DNA of 64,000 bases. Source: Yarrowia lipolytica (taxonomy: Eukaryota > Ascomycota > Dipodascomycetes > Dipodascales). The stretch covers positions 1,116,001-1,180,000 of the forward strand of contig NC_090775.1 of assembly GCF_001761485.1 (NCBI RefSeq). Direction: 5' to 3'. The notes beneath the pieces were generated by a model. The model was not told the DNA's origin, did not search any database, and saw nothing but the letters and a program-made list of their open reading frames with translations. The first letter of the stretch is position 1. Each line of letters begins with the position of its first letter. This document shows positions 55,298 through 64,000 of this stretch, piece after piece. The position numbers and the translations under genes are program-made.

Positions 55298-56978
55298 TGC
55301 ACATCGTCTTTCCCGACACTGGGAAACCTCGCGAGCCACAGACAAACTCCACTCACCTCGGCAAACAACGCAAGCGCCTCAAAATCACATCCGGTATCTC
55401 AGCTCCTTGTTGCGTCGTCTTGGTCTTTTTCACGCCGCACTCCTGTCCTGTTGCCAAGGGGTATGTACGTACGATACGATATGTAGCTGTAGCTACGATG
55501 ACGATACCCTGACGCGAGCGTGTTGCCGTCGGTACATCGGTGACATCGGTGACGTCTGTAACATGGGCGACACGAACAGCCTATGCACAATACAGCTCTT
55601 TCCGGGCTCTCCCTGACTCTCCCTGTTTGGTGTGCTATGGACAGATGTACCTGGGCTGGACCCGTGAGACCACGCTAATAGGAGAAGCTTGATAATAAAA
55701 TTATAGCACAATGTATGTACAGTATTTGGACTATAAATTATAGCTTGTAAAGCGGCATGCAAGTTAGCCCCATATTTAGACGGCCGCCCTCGCCGAGTCT
55801 AGTAAACAGAAAACACCATAGCCCTGACGGTCGGTTGGTGGGTCTCTGCTGCCAGGTTTGTGTTCAGTACTGGTAGCGTCACAGCTAAAAATAGCCCAAA
55901 AACGCCCATTGTCACGTCTGGGCGCACATTAATGCATACACTGGGTCTTGTTTGCGCTCTACTACAAGTAGTAATCTGCAACTTGCTGTATATCCTGTAT
56001 ACCTTACAAGTACCATTATCGAACTGCCAATTGTTGGCTATTGAAGTTCAAGGCACAGATCCTACAGATCCTACTATATAGATCTCACGGTTAGCATGGG
56101 AATGGTACAAGACTTATACCTTTACTCTATACCCACACATACAGACATTCTCGTTAAGCCATCCAATTTGACAAGCTCGTATTCAAACTGTGCTTTCTGC
56201 GAGCAGACACACTATCTACAGTGAGAAGTAAGAACTGAAAGTCTCATCTTGAAACATGACGTGATTGGTCATGACTGATAGGATGACATCAGAGTCGTAC
56301 AGGCATGCGGTTGTGTGTGTGGTAGGCACTCGTGCTGGTGCTTGCATATATTTGTCTTGACACCACTGTGAGATCAGTTCTTTAGGATCTGTTTCCTACA
56401 GTAGGAGTATGGAACGATATGTACTATAATATCGTATGTACTGTAGGTATGTACTATATATAATATGTACATTCGTAGCCATTATACCATGCCAGTTACA
56501 AGAGAACGGCTGTGGATGAACAGGAATTGACACTTGAATGTCCTAAAAATGATACCAACTAACCCATGACTTCCTGTTTAGTCAAACCAGTCCATCCCTA
56601 ACTCTTCTTATGGCAAGAAGACATGGATACGAGGAAATGAAGGTGCATTATATATAGTAGCTACAGTATGTACAAGTACGCACTGTACTGGTTCGTACCC
56701 GTGGATATGAAGTCTGCTTCTCCTACTGATAGCCATATCACACTCATCATCTGAACCTGCGTTGATGAGGGTGGTGGTTATATAATATCTCGTCAACCTG
56801 TCACGTGATAATAAAACAAGACGTGATAACAAAACAACACAGCCTTCAGTTTTTCACATCATTCACTCTGATTGCACTGTTTTACATATGGTCACGTTAC
56901 ACTCTAGGTTTTGATTATGCACGCCGCCACTATCTTGTGCCAGTCATCACTACATATTTCTACTGCAACCAACCCAAC

Positions 56979-59345
56979 ATGACGGACAAGAGCACGTTTC
57001 TCTCGGTGCTGTTCGGCGGAGGATCCGTGTACCAGGATCTGGACGGCGACGGCGAGGTCGAGGACGCCGAGATTCTGAGACGCGTCGAGGAGGAACACGC
57101 CCAAACCAGCGACAACAGCAACAGCGACAATGATAGCGGAAACGACAGCGACGTTCCGACTTCTCTGATGGTCGAAGGGGTCCAGGACCCAAAACCAGGC
57201 TCAAAAAGACGTCAGCCACATAGGATGGCCACACTATCTAATTTGCAAAGTTCTGCAGGACCAGGAGCAAGATCGGTGAGTTTCGCCCAAGGAACGAAAA
57301 CACAGACGCCGATCCGTCTGACAAAGCCAACAGGCGTAGCAAACGGCGGACTACCTCGTCACAAACAGGATCTGGGCGCCTCTATTCGGACCATGGTGGA
57401 CCCCAAGGAGTTAGCTCTATGGAAGTGGGCCAATGTCCAGAACCTCGACAACTTCTTTGCAGAAGCATACATGTACTACACAGGCAAGGGACTGGTGTCC
57501 ATCATCTTGTCTCGCGTTCTCAACATGTCCACCATTATGTTTGTGGTTGTTTTCAGCACCTATTTAGGCAGTTGTATTGATTACTCCAAGATCAAGGGCT
57601 CTCGCACGCTGGACGAGGTGCACGTGAAACAGTGCTACGCCAAACTCGGCTCTTTCCACGTGTTTGTGCTCTGGACTTTTTTTGTGCTGTGGTTCATGAA
57701 ACTGTTCCAGTACGTCAAAGACATTCGACGGCTGGTAGACATGAAGTCGTTCTACCAGGAGCTGCTTGAAATCGACGAGAACGAACTACAGACCATTTCT
57801 TGGCCTCAGGTGGCAAAACGCATGGCAACATTGTCTGAAGCAAATGCTGCAACCCAAGTGGGCAACAGTACGAAGCAGAGAATCGAGCCTCATGATATCG
57901 CCAACCGAGTCATGCGAAAAGAAAATTATCTTGTGGCAATGTTCCATAAGCGGGTGCTCAACATGACTGTCCCGCTTCCACAGCCCCTGCAGCGCATCTT
58001 TGGACGGCCTCAGCTGCTCAGTCGAGCTCTGGAGTGGAATCTCAGTCTGTGCATTCTGGACTATGTATTCAACCCGGCCGGACAGGTTAGACCCATGTTT
58101 CTCAAGTCGACACACAAACAGATCCTGTCCACAGGTCTACGACGTCGGTTTGTATTTGCAGCTATCATGAACGTTGTCTTTGCACCCTTCATTATTCTCT
58201 ATCTTGCGCTGCTGTATTTCTTCCGATACTTCAACGAGTACCACAAGAACCCAGCATCGATAGGAACTCGAAGATACAATCCCCTGGCCGAATGGAAACT
58301 CAGAGAATACAATGAACTGCCCCATCAGTTTGAGAGACGCCTGACTCTGTCGTACATTCCTGCCTCCAAGTATCTGGATCAATTTCCCAAAGAGAAGACT
58401 GCACTAGTCAGCAAATTCGTGTCTTTCATTGCGGGCTCTTTTGCGGCGGTACTCGGTATTGCATCTCTCATTGACCCTGAGCTGTTTCTCATGTTTGAGA
58501 TCTCCGCTAACCGCACGGTGCTGTTCTACATTGGAGTGTTTGGATCGATTCTGGCTGTTTCTCGGTCGCTGATTCCTGAAGAGACGCTTGTTTTCGACCC
58601 AGAAATCTCCCTAAGATATGTGGCTGAATTCACACATTATCTGCCGCCGGAGTGGGAAGGGAAACTCCACACAGAACAGGTCAAAAATGAGTTTTCGCTC
58701 ATGTACGAGATGCGACTCATTATCTTGCTCAAGGAGCTAGCCAGCATTTTCCTAGCCCCCTTCATTCTCTATTACTCGCTCACCCAGTCCTGTGACGATA
58801 TTGTGGACTTTATCAGAGACCATTCTGTGCATGTGGATGGCCTGGGCTATGTGTGCACTTTTGCCATGTTTGATTTTAAGCAAAAGTCGCCCGACCACCA
58901 GCCTGACGAGGACCAGAAAATGCTCAAGTCGTATTTATACTTTATGGACCACTATGGAGACAAGCCGACCAACGTGTCTCAGACCCAGCAAAATGTGCCC
59001 ATGTACTCGTCTGTGCGTCTCAAGAATGACGGGCTGGATCTTAACAACTCCATTATGCAAAAGTTCCAGAAACACAACGGTCACCATGCGCTTTCTGGTC
59101 TAACTCAGCGGGATGTGGGGCTTTCTCCTGCTGCTCCCACGGCTACTACTGCCACATCAGGAACAGCCACCGGAGCCGCTCCTCGAAGAGATCTTATCAA
59201 CTTCGATGTCGACGAGTCGTTCATAGATCAGACGACTTCAAACAGAGACATGGACAATGACGAGCAGCCCAAGGACAAGGAACGAGTGGTGGACATGCTC
59301 AACCAGTTTTACAAGAAGACCGACAACATGAACCTGGGCGCCTGA
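56979..59345 (+). CDS. ATG9: Autophagy scramblase Atg9
   Basis: 788 residues from MTDKSTFLSVLFGGG (56979). The frame is open 58 codons further upstream, but that part is unlike Atg9. A disordered acidic N-terminus (about 1-140) precedes the conserved core, which opens at LWKWANVQNLDNFF. The core includes several membrane segments, for example the stretch beginning IILSRVLNMSTIM, FVLWTFFVLWFM, and FAAIMNVVFAPFI. The linker YNELPHQFERRL and the late DIVDFIRDHSVHVDGLGYVCTFAMFDF are hallmarks. A disordered C-terminal tail closes the protein. Atg9 is the trimeric lipid scramblase on Golgi-derived vesicles that seed phagophores, working with Atg2, Atg18 and Atg11. Confidence 0.95.
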   Translation: MTDKSTFLSVLFGGGSVYQDLDGDGEVEDAEILRRVEEEHAQTSDNSNSDNDSGNDSDVPTSLMVEGVQDPKPGSKRRQPHRMATLSNLQSSAGPGARSVSFAQGTKTQTPIRLTKPTGVANGGLPRHKQDLGASIRTMVDPKELALWKWANVQNLDNFFAEAYMYYTGKGLVSIILSRVLNMSTIMFVVVFSTYLGSCIDYSKIKGSRTLDEVHVKQCYAKLGSFHVFVLWTFFVLWFMKLFQYVKDIRRLVDMKSFYQELLEIDENELQTISWPQVAKRMATLSEANAATQVGNSTKQRIEPHDIANRVMRKENYLVAMFHKRVLNMTVPLPQPLQRIFGRPQLLSRALEWNLSLCILDYVFNPAGQVRPMFLKSTHKQILSTGLRRRFVFAAIMNVVFAPFIILYLALLYFFRYFNEYHKNPASIGTRRYNPLAEWKLREYNELPHQFERRLTLSYIPASKYLDQFPKEKTALVSKFVSFIAGSFAAVLGIASLIDPELFLMFEISANRTVLFYIGVFGSILAVSRSLIPEETLVFDPEISLRYVAEFTHYLPPEWEGKLHTEQVKNEFSLMYEMRLIILLKELASIFLAPFILYYSLTQSCDDIVDFIRDHSVHVDGLGYVCTFAMFDFKQKSPDHQPDEDQKMLKSYLYFMDHYGDKPTNVSQTQQNVPMYSSVRLKNDGLDLNNSIMQKFQKHNGHHALSGLTQRDVGLSPAAPTATTATSGTATGAAPRRDLINFDVDESFIDQTTSNRDMDNDEQPKDKERVVDMLNQFYKKTDNMNLGA

Positions 59346-59646
59346 CTTAATGCATTTATTTATTGACTTGTGTGAGATGAATGGACTGTAGGCAAATCGA
59401 AGTAGATCTATTGTAGATGAACATCTTCATCAAACAGTTCCTGGACGCTGCGCCAGAGACGAATAATACACCGACTATGTATATCAATAGTAAATGATGT
59501 GAGCAAATGAAACCGTTATTTCAAGTGTCTAGTATCTATGTAAGTACTCTACTCGTCTTACATCTACGAATACAACCAGCAACCACGAGCGAAGCGAGTG
59601 GTTACTTGCAACAATAAACAATTCTCTATATATCTCCGCTCTGCAT
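59346..59646. other. Convergent spacer ATG9 / NOP14
   Basis: 301 bp. It includes a GC-poor 3' flank for both genes. Nothing else recognised. Confidence 0.5.
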
Positions 59647-62145
59647 CTATCGCTTTCGCTTTCTGCTGGCCCGTTCTCTCTCGTAGGCGTTCTTTTCGGC
59701 TCCCTCCTCGGTCTGCACAGATCGCACCAGTCGAGCCATCTTTTCGTGGTAGGCGTCGTCCTTCTCTCGTCGTTCTCGGATCTTTTCTCGGGCCTCGAAG
59801 GCGGCGTCCTTTCGGATCTCCCGCAGCGCGCTCTTCTTCTCCTTCTTGAGCTCGGCTCGAAGTTTCTGGGTCTCCTGTAGCGCCATATCCGGGTTGTACG
59901 ACTTTTTGTCCACGTTGAAGTTTTCCTCGAACTTGGGGGCCATGGTCTTGATGGCCAGGGGTCGGTGCTTGTGTAGAGTGAGAGGCTTTCGGTCAGCCAA
60001 CTTGAACTTGGTGATTCGGCTATACTTGTCTGCAAGCTCGGGAATGTTCTCGCAGAACTCGAAAGTCTCAGGGAAGGCTGAAATGTCCTTGTATGTGTCC
60101 ATGAGCTTGGAGACGGAAAACACGGCCTGGTTATGGAGCTCCTGAGATAGCGTGGCCACCTCCTTCTTGCTCAGAATGGATCGGTTGGCTGATCTCATTG
60201 AGATGGTCTTATCGGTAGACTTGTGGGAAGCCTTACCAGGAGTGAAACCCTTGATAGGAGCAATCTTGAAAAGAGAAGCCATGGGAAGAGAAGTCTCAGT
60301 GCCTTCCAGAGCAGCAATCAGACGGCCCAGGAAGACGGCAATCTCGGGAATGAACCGCTTGGCAATTCGCTGGTACTGGATCAACAGCTGGGCGGTGTAC
60401 AGCCCGGCAATGCACTTGGGAATGGAGTCAAAGGTGGACAGAGACAGGAAACGGGTCATAACGAGCACCGCAGGCGTCACAACCAGGTGGAAATGATCGG
60501 ACGTGGAGAAAATCATGCCAATCAAAGTCCACAGCATGAGATGACCGGCCGTAACTGTAGTGTCGGCCTGATGAGCCTCCAACTTCTTTCTGATGTGAGC
60601 AGCCATAGTAGGACTGTGAGTTTCCGCCAAAGTGTGCACTTTAGCGACGACTTCAGACAAACACTCAAAGTCGTCCTCCTCCTCTTCGTCGGCGAGGTAC
60701 ATGAGATGGTCGATGAGCACGCATGCAAACTTGGCTAGACGCTCTTTGTTGCCCTCCTTGAGCGAGGCGTGATGCAAAACGTTGATCCGGTCGATGATGG
60801 TGGGCAGCTGGTCCAGAGGGTAGGCCGATGTGGTCTCCAAGAACATCTTGTGTGATTTGGGGATGGGAAATGTGTATGCTAGAGTGGAGGAGGAAGACTT
60901 TGAGGCTGGCTCGGACTTTGTAGTCTCCTCCTCGCCAGATTCATCACCAGATTTATCGCCAGACTCATCTTCGTCTTCATCTACTTCATGAATCTCAACA
61001 TCTTCATCATCATCATCTTCGGCCTCGTCTTCATCATCCTCACCCTCCTCCTCGGAATTCTCAAAGTCAAACGCCACATTGCCGTCCAGATCATCGCCTT
61101 CGCCCTGGTCAATGGCAACCTCGCCTCGCATTCGGGCCTGTCGCTCATCCTCCAGCTTCTTGAGCTTTTCAGCCTCCTCTTTGGCCAGCTCCTCGTCAGT
61201 CTTAGTTCTGTCCTGAGGCTTGGCTCGACGGTCCAGAATCATGTTTCGGAAGTTCTGGTCGTACTCCTTCTCCTTCTGGTCCAGAGCTGTCACCACCTTC
61301 TTGGCCTTGATAGATCCCAGCTCCCGGATCAGAGCATTCATGGTGTCCTCGTCGTTCATTTCCTCGATAATCGCCTGGTCCTTGTCACGAGCTGCCTGTC
61401 GCTCGGCCTTGTGGAACTTGGACTTGGCAATGATCTCCTTCATGACCTCCTCCTTGCTCTTCTTTCGGCCAGTGCCCGCCTCCTCCATATCAACTCCGTC
61501 CATCTCCTCCAGATTGACTCCCATAGCACCCATACCCCGCTCCTCTGCTAGCTTGCGTCGGTTGGCAAGAATGGCTGCCATCTCCTCGTCCTCCTCGGCC
61601 TCAATACCCAGATCGCCCTGATCAAAATCGTCCTTGAAATCAAGAGCCTGACCAGAGTGAGTCAGCATCATATCAGCGTCGGCGTCGTCATCGTCATCGT
61701 CAAGAGCGAAAATCGACTTGTTTCGACCACCACCCATCGACCGAAGCTGTCGCTCCCGCGTAAACCGCTCCAGCATTTTCTCCTCGGGATTCATGTTGGA
61801 GTCACCCTCTCCAAACCGCCGGTCAAACACTCCTCCAACCCGTCCCTTGTTTTGCAACTCCAGCTTTCGAGCCTCCATACGGGCTTCCTCGCCACTGAGC
61901 TTGGACAGTCCAGGTCGTCCCACACTGCCCCGTACGGTTCGGCCTCCAATATCATGCTTCTTCCTGGCCACCTTGACATCGAAAGGGTTGAACTGCTGCC
62001 GGATGTCAGACAGCACCTTGTCTCTGTCCTGGCGGTTTTTGCCGCTGTTCATCTTCTTTTTATTGCCCTTGACATTAGTCTGGCCCGTCAGATCGTTCTT
62101 CTTGAGCGTCTCCTTGAGCCGCTTGAGCTGACTCGTTTTGGCCAT
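59647..62145 (-). CDS. NOP14: Nucleolar protein Nop14 (40S biogenesis)
   Basis: 832 residues, matching the family length. The basic N-terminus (MAKTSQLKRLKETLKKNDL) precedes the conserved NPFDVKVARKKHDIGGR and GRPGLSKL motifs of the Nop14 N-terminal part. A central Lys/Glu region and a long acidic run (about 370-420, dominated by Asp and Glu) follow. The helical repeat-like C-terminal half ends in a basic cluster, RASRKRKR. Nop14 is a component of the small-subunit processome, needed for 18S rRNA maturation in the nucleolus with Emg1 and Noc4. No intron detected. Confidence 0.95.
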   Translation of the reverse strand: MAKTSQLKRLKETLKKNDLTGQTNVKGNKKKMNSGKNRQDRDKVLSDIRQQFNPFDVKVARKKHDIGGRTVRGSVGRPGLSKLSGEEARMEARKLELQNKGRVGGVFDRRFGEGDSNMNPEEKMLERFTRERQLRSMGGGRNKSIFALDDDDDDADADMMLTHSGQALDFKDDFDQGDLGIEAEEDEEMAAILANRRKLAEERGMGAMGVNLEEMDGVDMEEAGTGRKKSKEEVMKEIIAKSKFHKAERQAARDKDQAIIEEMNDEDTMNALIRELGSIKAKKVVTALDQKEKEYDQNFRNMILDRRAKPQDRTKTDEELAKEEAEKLKKLEDERQARMRGEVAIDQGEGDDLDGNVAFDFENSEEEGEDDEDEAEDDDDEDVEIHEVDEDEDESGDKSGDESGEEETTKSEPASKSSSSTLAYTFPIPKSHKMFLETTSAYPLDQLPTIIDRINVLHHASLKEGNKERLAKFACVLIDHLMYLADEEEEDDFECLSEVVAKVHTLAETHSPTMAAHIRKKLEAHQADTTVTAGHLMLWTLIGMIFSTSDHFHLVVTPAVLVMTRFLSLSTFDSIPKCIAGLYTAQLLIQYQRIAKRFIPEIAVFLGRLIAALEGTETSLPMASLFKIAPIKGFTPGKASHKSTDKTISMRSANRSILSKKEVATLSQELHNQAVFSVSKLMDTYKDISAFPETFEFCENIPELADKYSRITKFKLADRKPLTLHKHRPLAIKTMAPKFEENFNVDKKSYNPDMALQETQKLRAELKKEKKSALREIRKDAAFEAREKIRERREKDDAYHEKMARLVRSVQTEEGAEKNAYERERASRKRKR

Positions 62146-62734
62146 CGTTCACGGTGTTGTGGATTGTGGGTTGAAATCTGAGATGCTGACTTTGAAAATA
62201 TCTTGAATAAGCTCGGGAAATATTTTAACCTTGCAGCTCATAACCTGTCTGAAAAATTTCGTGGAAAACATTTATCTGGACAATTTGGCCAGCTGAACAC
62301 AACGGAGACTCCCCCCTTTGCCTACCACAGCTGTATCCTCCGCAAAACTCCACCCCAAGTCTCCCGGAATAAACTTCACGGGTTGGGGTAGCTAGCTACT
62401 CTAAAAAAGGTGAATGCTTGTTCCCCTCAAAATCCCAAAACCTGAAGGGAAGAGACAGGACAGACGCCCCAGACAAGTAAATGTGTGGGTAAATAGCACC
62501 AAAAAAGGCCACCCGCCAACACGGGACCATCCCAATGGCCGGGGGTCGCCCGCAAAAATGCGGTCACGTGACCGCAGCGGCCTCCTCGTTGCACCTGCTC
62601 TTGAGTGGTTACCCTCGGTTCGTCCCAACTGGGTAGGGCTTGATGCCGAACTGTATATCTGAGCACGCGGATGACAAAAAACTTGCACTGGATATACACT
62701 GTCGCTTTTGCTAGAACCAAAAACACCACACAAA
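62146..62734. promoter_or_regulatory. Bidirectional promoter NOP14 / EGD1
   Basis: 589 bp between divergent genes for ribosome maturation and nascent-chain handling. It holds the 18-bp CACGTG palindrome listed next. Confidence 0.6.
62559..62576. promoter_or_regulatory. Perfect 18-bp palindrome with CACGTG core
   Basis: TGCGGTCACGTGACCGCA is its own reverse complement. It lies 159 bp upstream of the EGD1 start and 414 bp upstream of the NOP14 start. It looks like a site for a bHLH dimer of the Cbf1 type. Confidence 0.65.
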
Positions 62735-63457
62735 ATGCCTGTTGATCCCGCTAAGCTCGCAGCTCTCCAGAAGAAGTCCGGTGCCCAGTCCGGTGAGTAT
62801 CTCTGAATTGGCGGCGTTGGATTTGTCCGAAACCGCTGCGTGGAAAAATGGACGGAAAAAATGGATACAAACGAGATCGAACTCATAAACGATCACATGG
62901 AAGGATGCGGGGTGGCCTTGATCGAGTTGGGATGACAATGATTGATCATCCTGTGAGCCATTCGCCCGTCAATACCCGTGTCCGGGTACGATCGCAACGT
63001 TTCTCAACGTACACGTACTAACCCAGGTGGAAAGGGTACTCCCCGACGACCCGGCAAGAAGGTTGCTGGCCGAAACATCTCTGAGGACGAGAAGAAGCTG
63101 TCCGCCACCCTCAAGAAGTTCAACGCCCAGGAGATCACCGGTATCTCTGAGGTCAACATGTTCAAGGAGGACGGCACCGTGCTGCACTTCCCCAAGGTCC
63201 ACGTTGAGGGCTCCGTCGCCTCCAACACCTTTGCTATCTCTGGTCCTTCCCAGCAGAAGGACATTGCTGAGCTGATCCCTGATATCCTCCCCCAGATGGG
63301 CCAGGATGCTCTTCTGCAGCTGCAGCAGGCCGCCGTTCAGTTCTCCAAGCTCCAGGAGCAGGCAAAGAAGACTGCCGGCGGCCCTGACGCCGCCAAGGAG
63401 GCCGGTGACGACGAGATCCCCAACCTCGTTGAGAACTTTGAGGACAACGTCGAATAG
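62735..63457 (+). CDS. EGD1: Nascent polypeptide-associated complex subunit beta (one intron)
   Basis: Exons 62735-62792 and 63027-63457; the 234-bp intron runs from GTGAGT to CTAACCCAG. The product has 162 residues. MPVDPAKLAALQKKSGAQSG is the typical start, and the ribosome-binding basic motif GTPRRPGKKVAGRN follows. The NAC domain carries TLKKFNAQEITGISEVNMF and VLHFPKVHVEGSVASNTFAISG. The complex with Egd2 binds nascent chains at the ribosome exit tunnel and prevents mistargeting. Splicing joins G and GT to form the Gly at the exon junction. Confidence 0.95.
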
Positions 63458-64000
63458 ATGTATTGACATGCATTTAATAAAATAGCCCTAGGGCATGTTG
63501 TATAAGCTGTGGCTTAGGAGTACCTCTAGTACAAGTAGTTTTTGGTACGAGTACTGTGTGTAACGTGGCAAGTATTATAGATGAGTAGGGTAAGGGTTTG
63601 AATATATATGGTGGACTCATTTCGACCTTTCTACAAGTGATTGTACAAGTACTGTACCCAGATTTGTCTGCTCAGAACGACTGCGGGACTTCTATGTTGG
63701 CATATGTATCTTTGTTAGGTGGCGCAATTGTACATGTACAAGTACTTGTATGGGACGGGCTACTTGTAGTGGGGTGTGATTGCTGACATAATCATGGGAT
63801 AATTTGAGACCGCGTGAAATAATAACACTGTGTCTATATGGTTGTTGTTCTATGTTATACTGTCTTTCATTGTGGAGGTTTGTGTAGCTTTTTTTTTAAA
63901 AAATTATTATTTTTATATATATATATATAATATATATAGTTATTTTATATACATATATTTTTTATATACTGAATGTGGCAGAGGGATAGTTGAGATTAGT
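63458..64000. other. Intergenic to window end
   Basis: 543 bp with a perfect 14-bp palindrome TACAAGTACTTGTA (63737-63750) and an AT-rich microsatellite (about 63889-63965). No gene. Confidence 0.5.
63889..63965. repeat. AT microsatellite
   Basis: Poly-T then poly-A run followed by TA dinucleotide tracts. Confidence 0.8.

Larger units (their letters stand above)
53967..56978. other. Long divergent intergenic region (3.0 kb), LEA-like / ATG9
   Basis: Contains a purine-only tract (54309-54366), a tandem GTACGTACGATACAAC repeat (about 55208-55297), GTAC-rich DNA near 56420-56470 and a GTCACGTGAT E-box at 56800-56809, 170 bp upstream of ATG9. Open frames are repeat-derived or featureless. Confidence 0.45.

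Noticed and set aside
55175-55486. 103-codon frame rich in Tyr-Arg-Tyr-Asn
   Set aside because: It is simply the translation of the GTACGTACGATACAAC tandem repeat.
56805-56978. N-terminal extension of ATG9
   Set aside because: Unlike known Atg9 N-termini, and the internal ATG gives the usual start and length.
1-64000. Transposons, LTR elements and CRISPR arrays
   Set aside because: I found no reverse transcriptase, integrase or transposase frame, no long terminal repeats and no spaced repeat arrays.

Overview
The window is nuclear DNA of a budding yeast, most likely Yarrowia lipolytica or a very close relative. Evidence: intergenic regions are long, often 1-3 kb. All eleven introns I can place begin with GTGAGT and end with a CTAAC branch site only 2-5 bases before the acceptor AG. 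A free-standing 5S rRNA gene lies outside any rDNA array. Protein sequences match fungal orthologues closely. Splice, 5S and tRNA calls are read from the sequence; species assignment is inference.

Layout, left to right. Bases 1-9000: 3' end of a Pro/Gln-rich protein, a divergent gamma-tubulin complex (GCP5-like) gene, gluconokinase, a UBA-UAS-UIM-UBX protein (UBX5) and the mRNA capping triphosphatase CET1. Bases 10-17 kb: a compact cluster of mostly spliced genes: STRAP-like WD40 protein, YRA1 mRNA export adaptor (three introns, one 12-nt microexon), an SMP-30-type lactonase, HIT1 (snoRNP assembly), an MTP18-like inner-membrane protein and DSC3 (Golgi/ER ubiquitin ligase subunit). Bases 17-33 kb: a gene-poor stretch with an unrecognised disordered protein, a DHA1 drug transporter, an F-box-like protein, a fungal transcription-factor-domain protein lacking its zinc cluster and a quinone-oxidoreductase-like enzyme. 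Bases 33-50 kb: NMD3, a 5S rRNA gene, the septation kinase CDC15, tRNA-Glu, mitochondrial PRX1, a PGC1-like phosphodiesterase, an intron-containing tRNA-Arg, peroxisomal NPY1 and casein kinase HRR25. Bases 50-64 kb: an LEA-like amphipathic protein with a 1-kb intron, ATG9, NOP14 and EGD1.

How genes relate. These are mostly single-copy housekeeping genes with individual promoters, not operons. Several touch RNA and ribosome production (CET1, YRA1, HIT1, NMD3, NOP14, EGD1, 5S, tRNAs). NOP14 and EGD1 share a 589-bp bidirectional promoter holding a perfect 18-bp palindrome centred on CACGTG.

The strongest unexplained signal is a 17-bp element, TTTTATTCTARTGATTC, found about 57-80 bp upstream of all three RNA polymerase III genes in the window (5S, tRNA-Glu, tRNA-Arg), and nowhere else that I noticed. 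I see no convincing transposon, LTR or CRISPR array.
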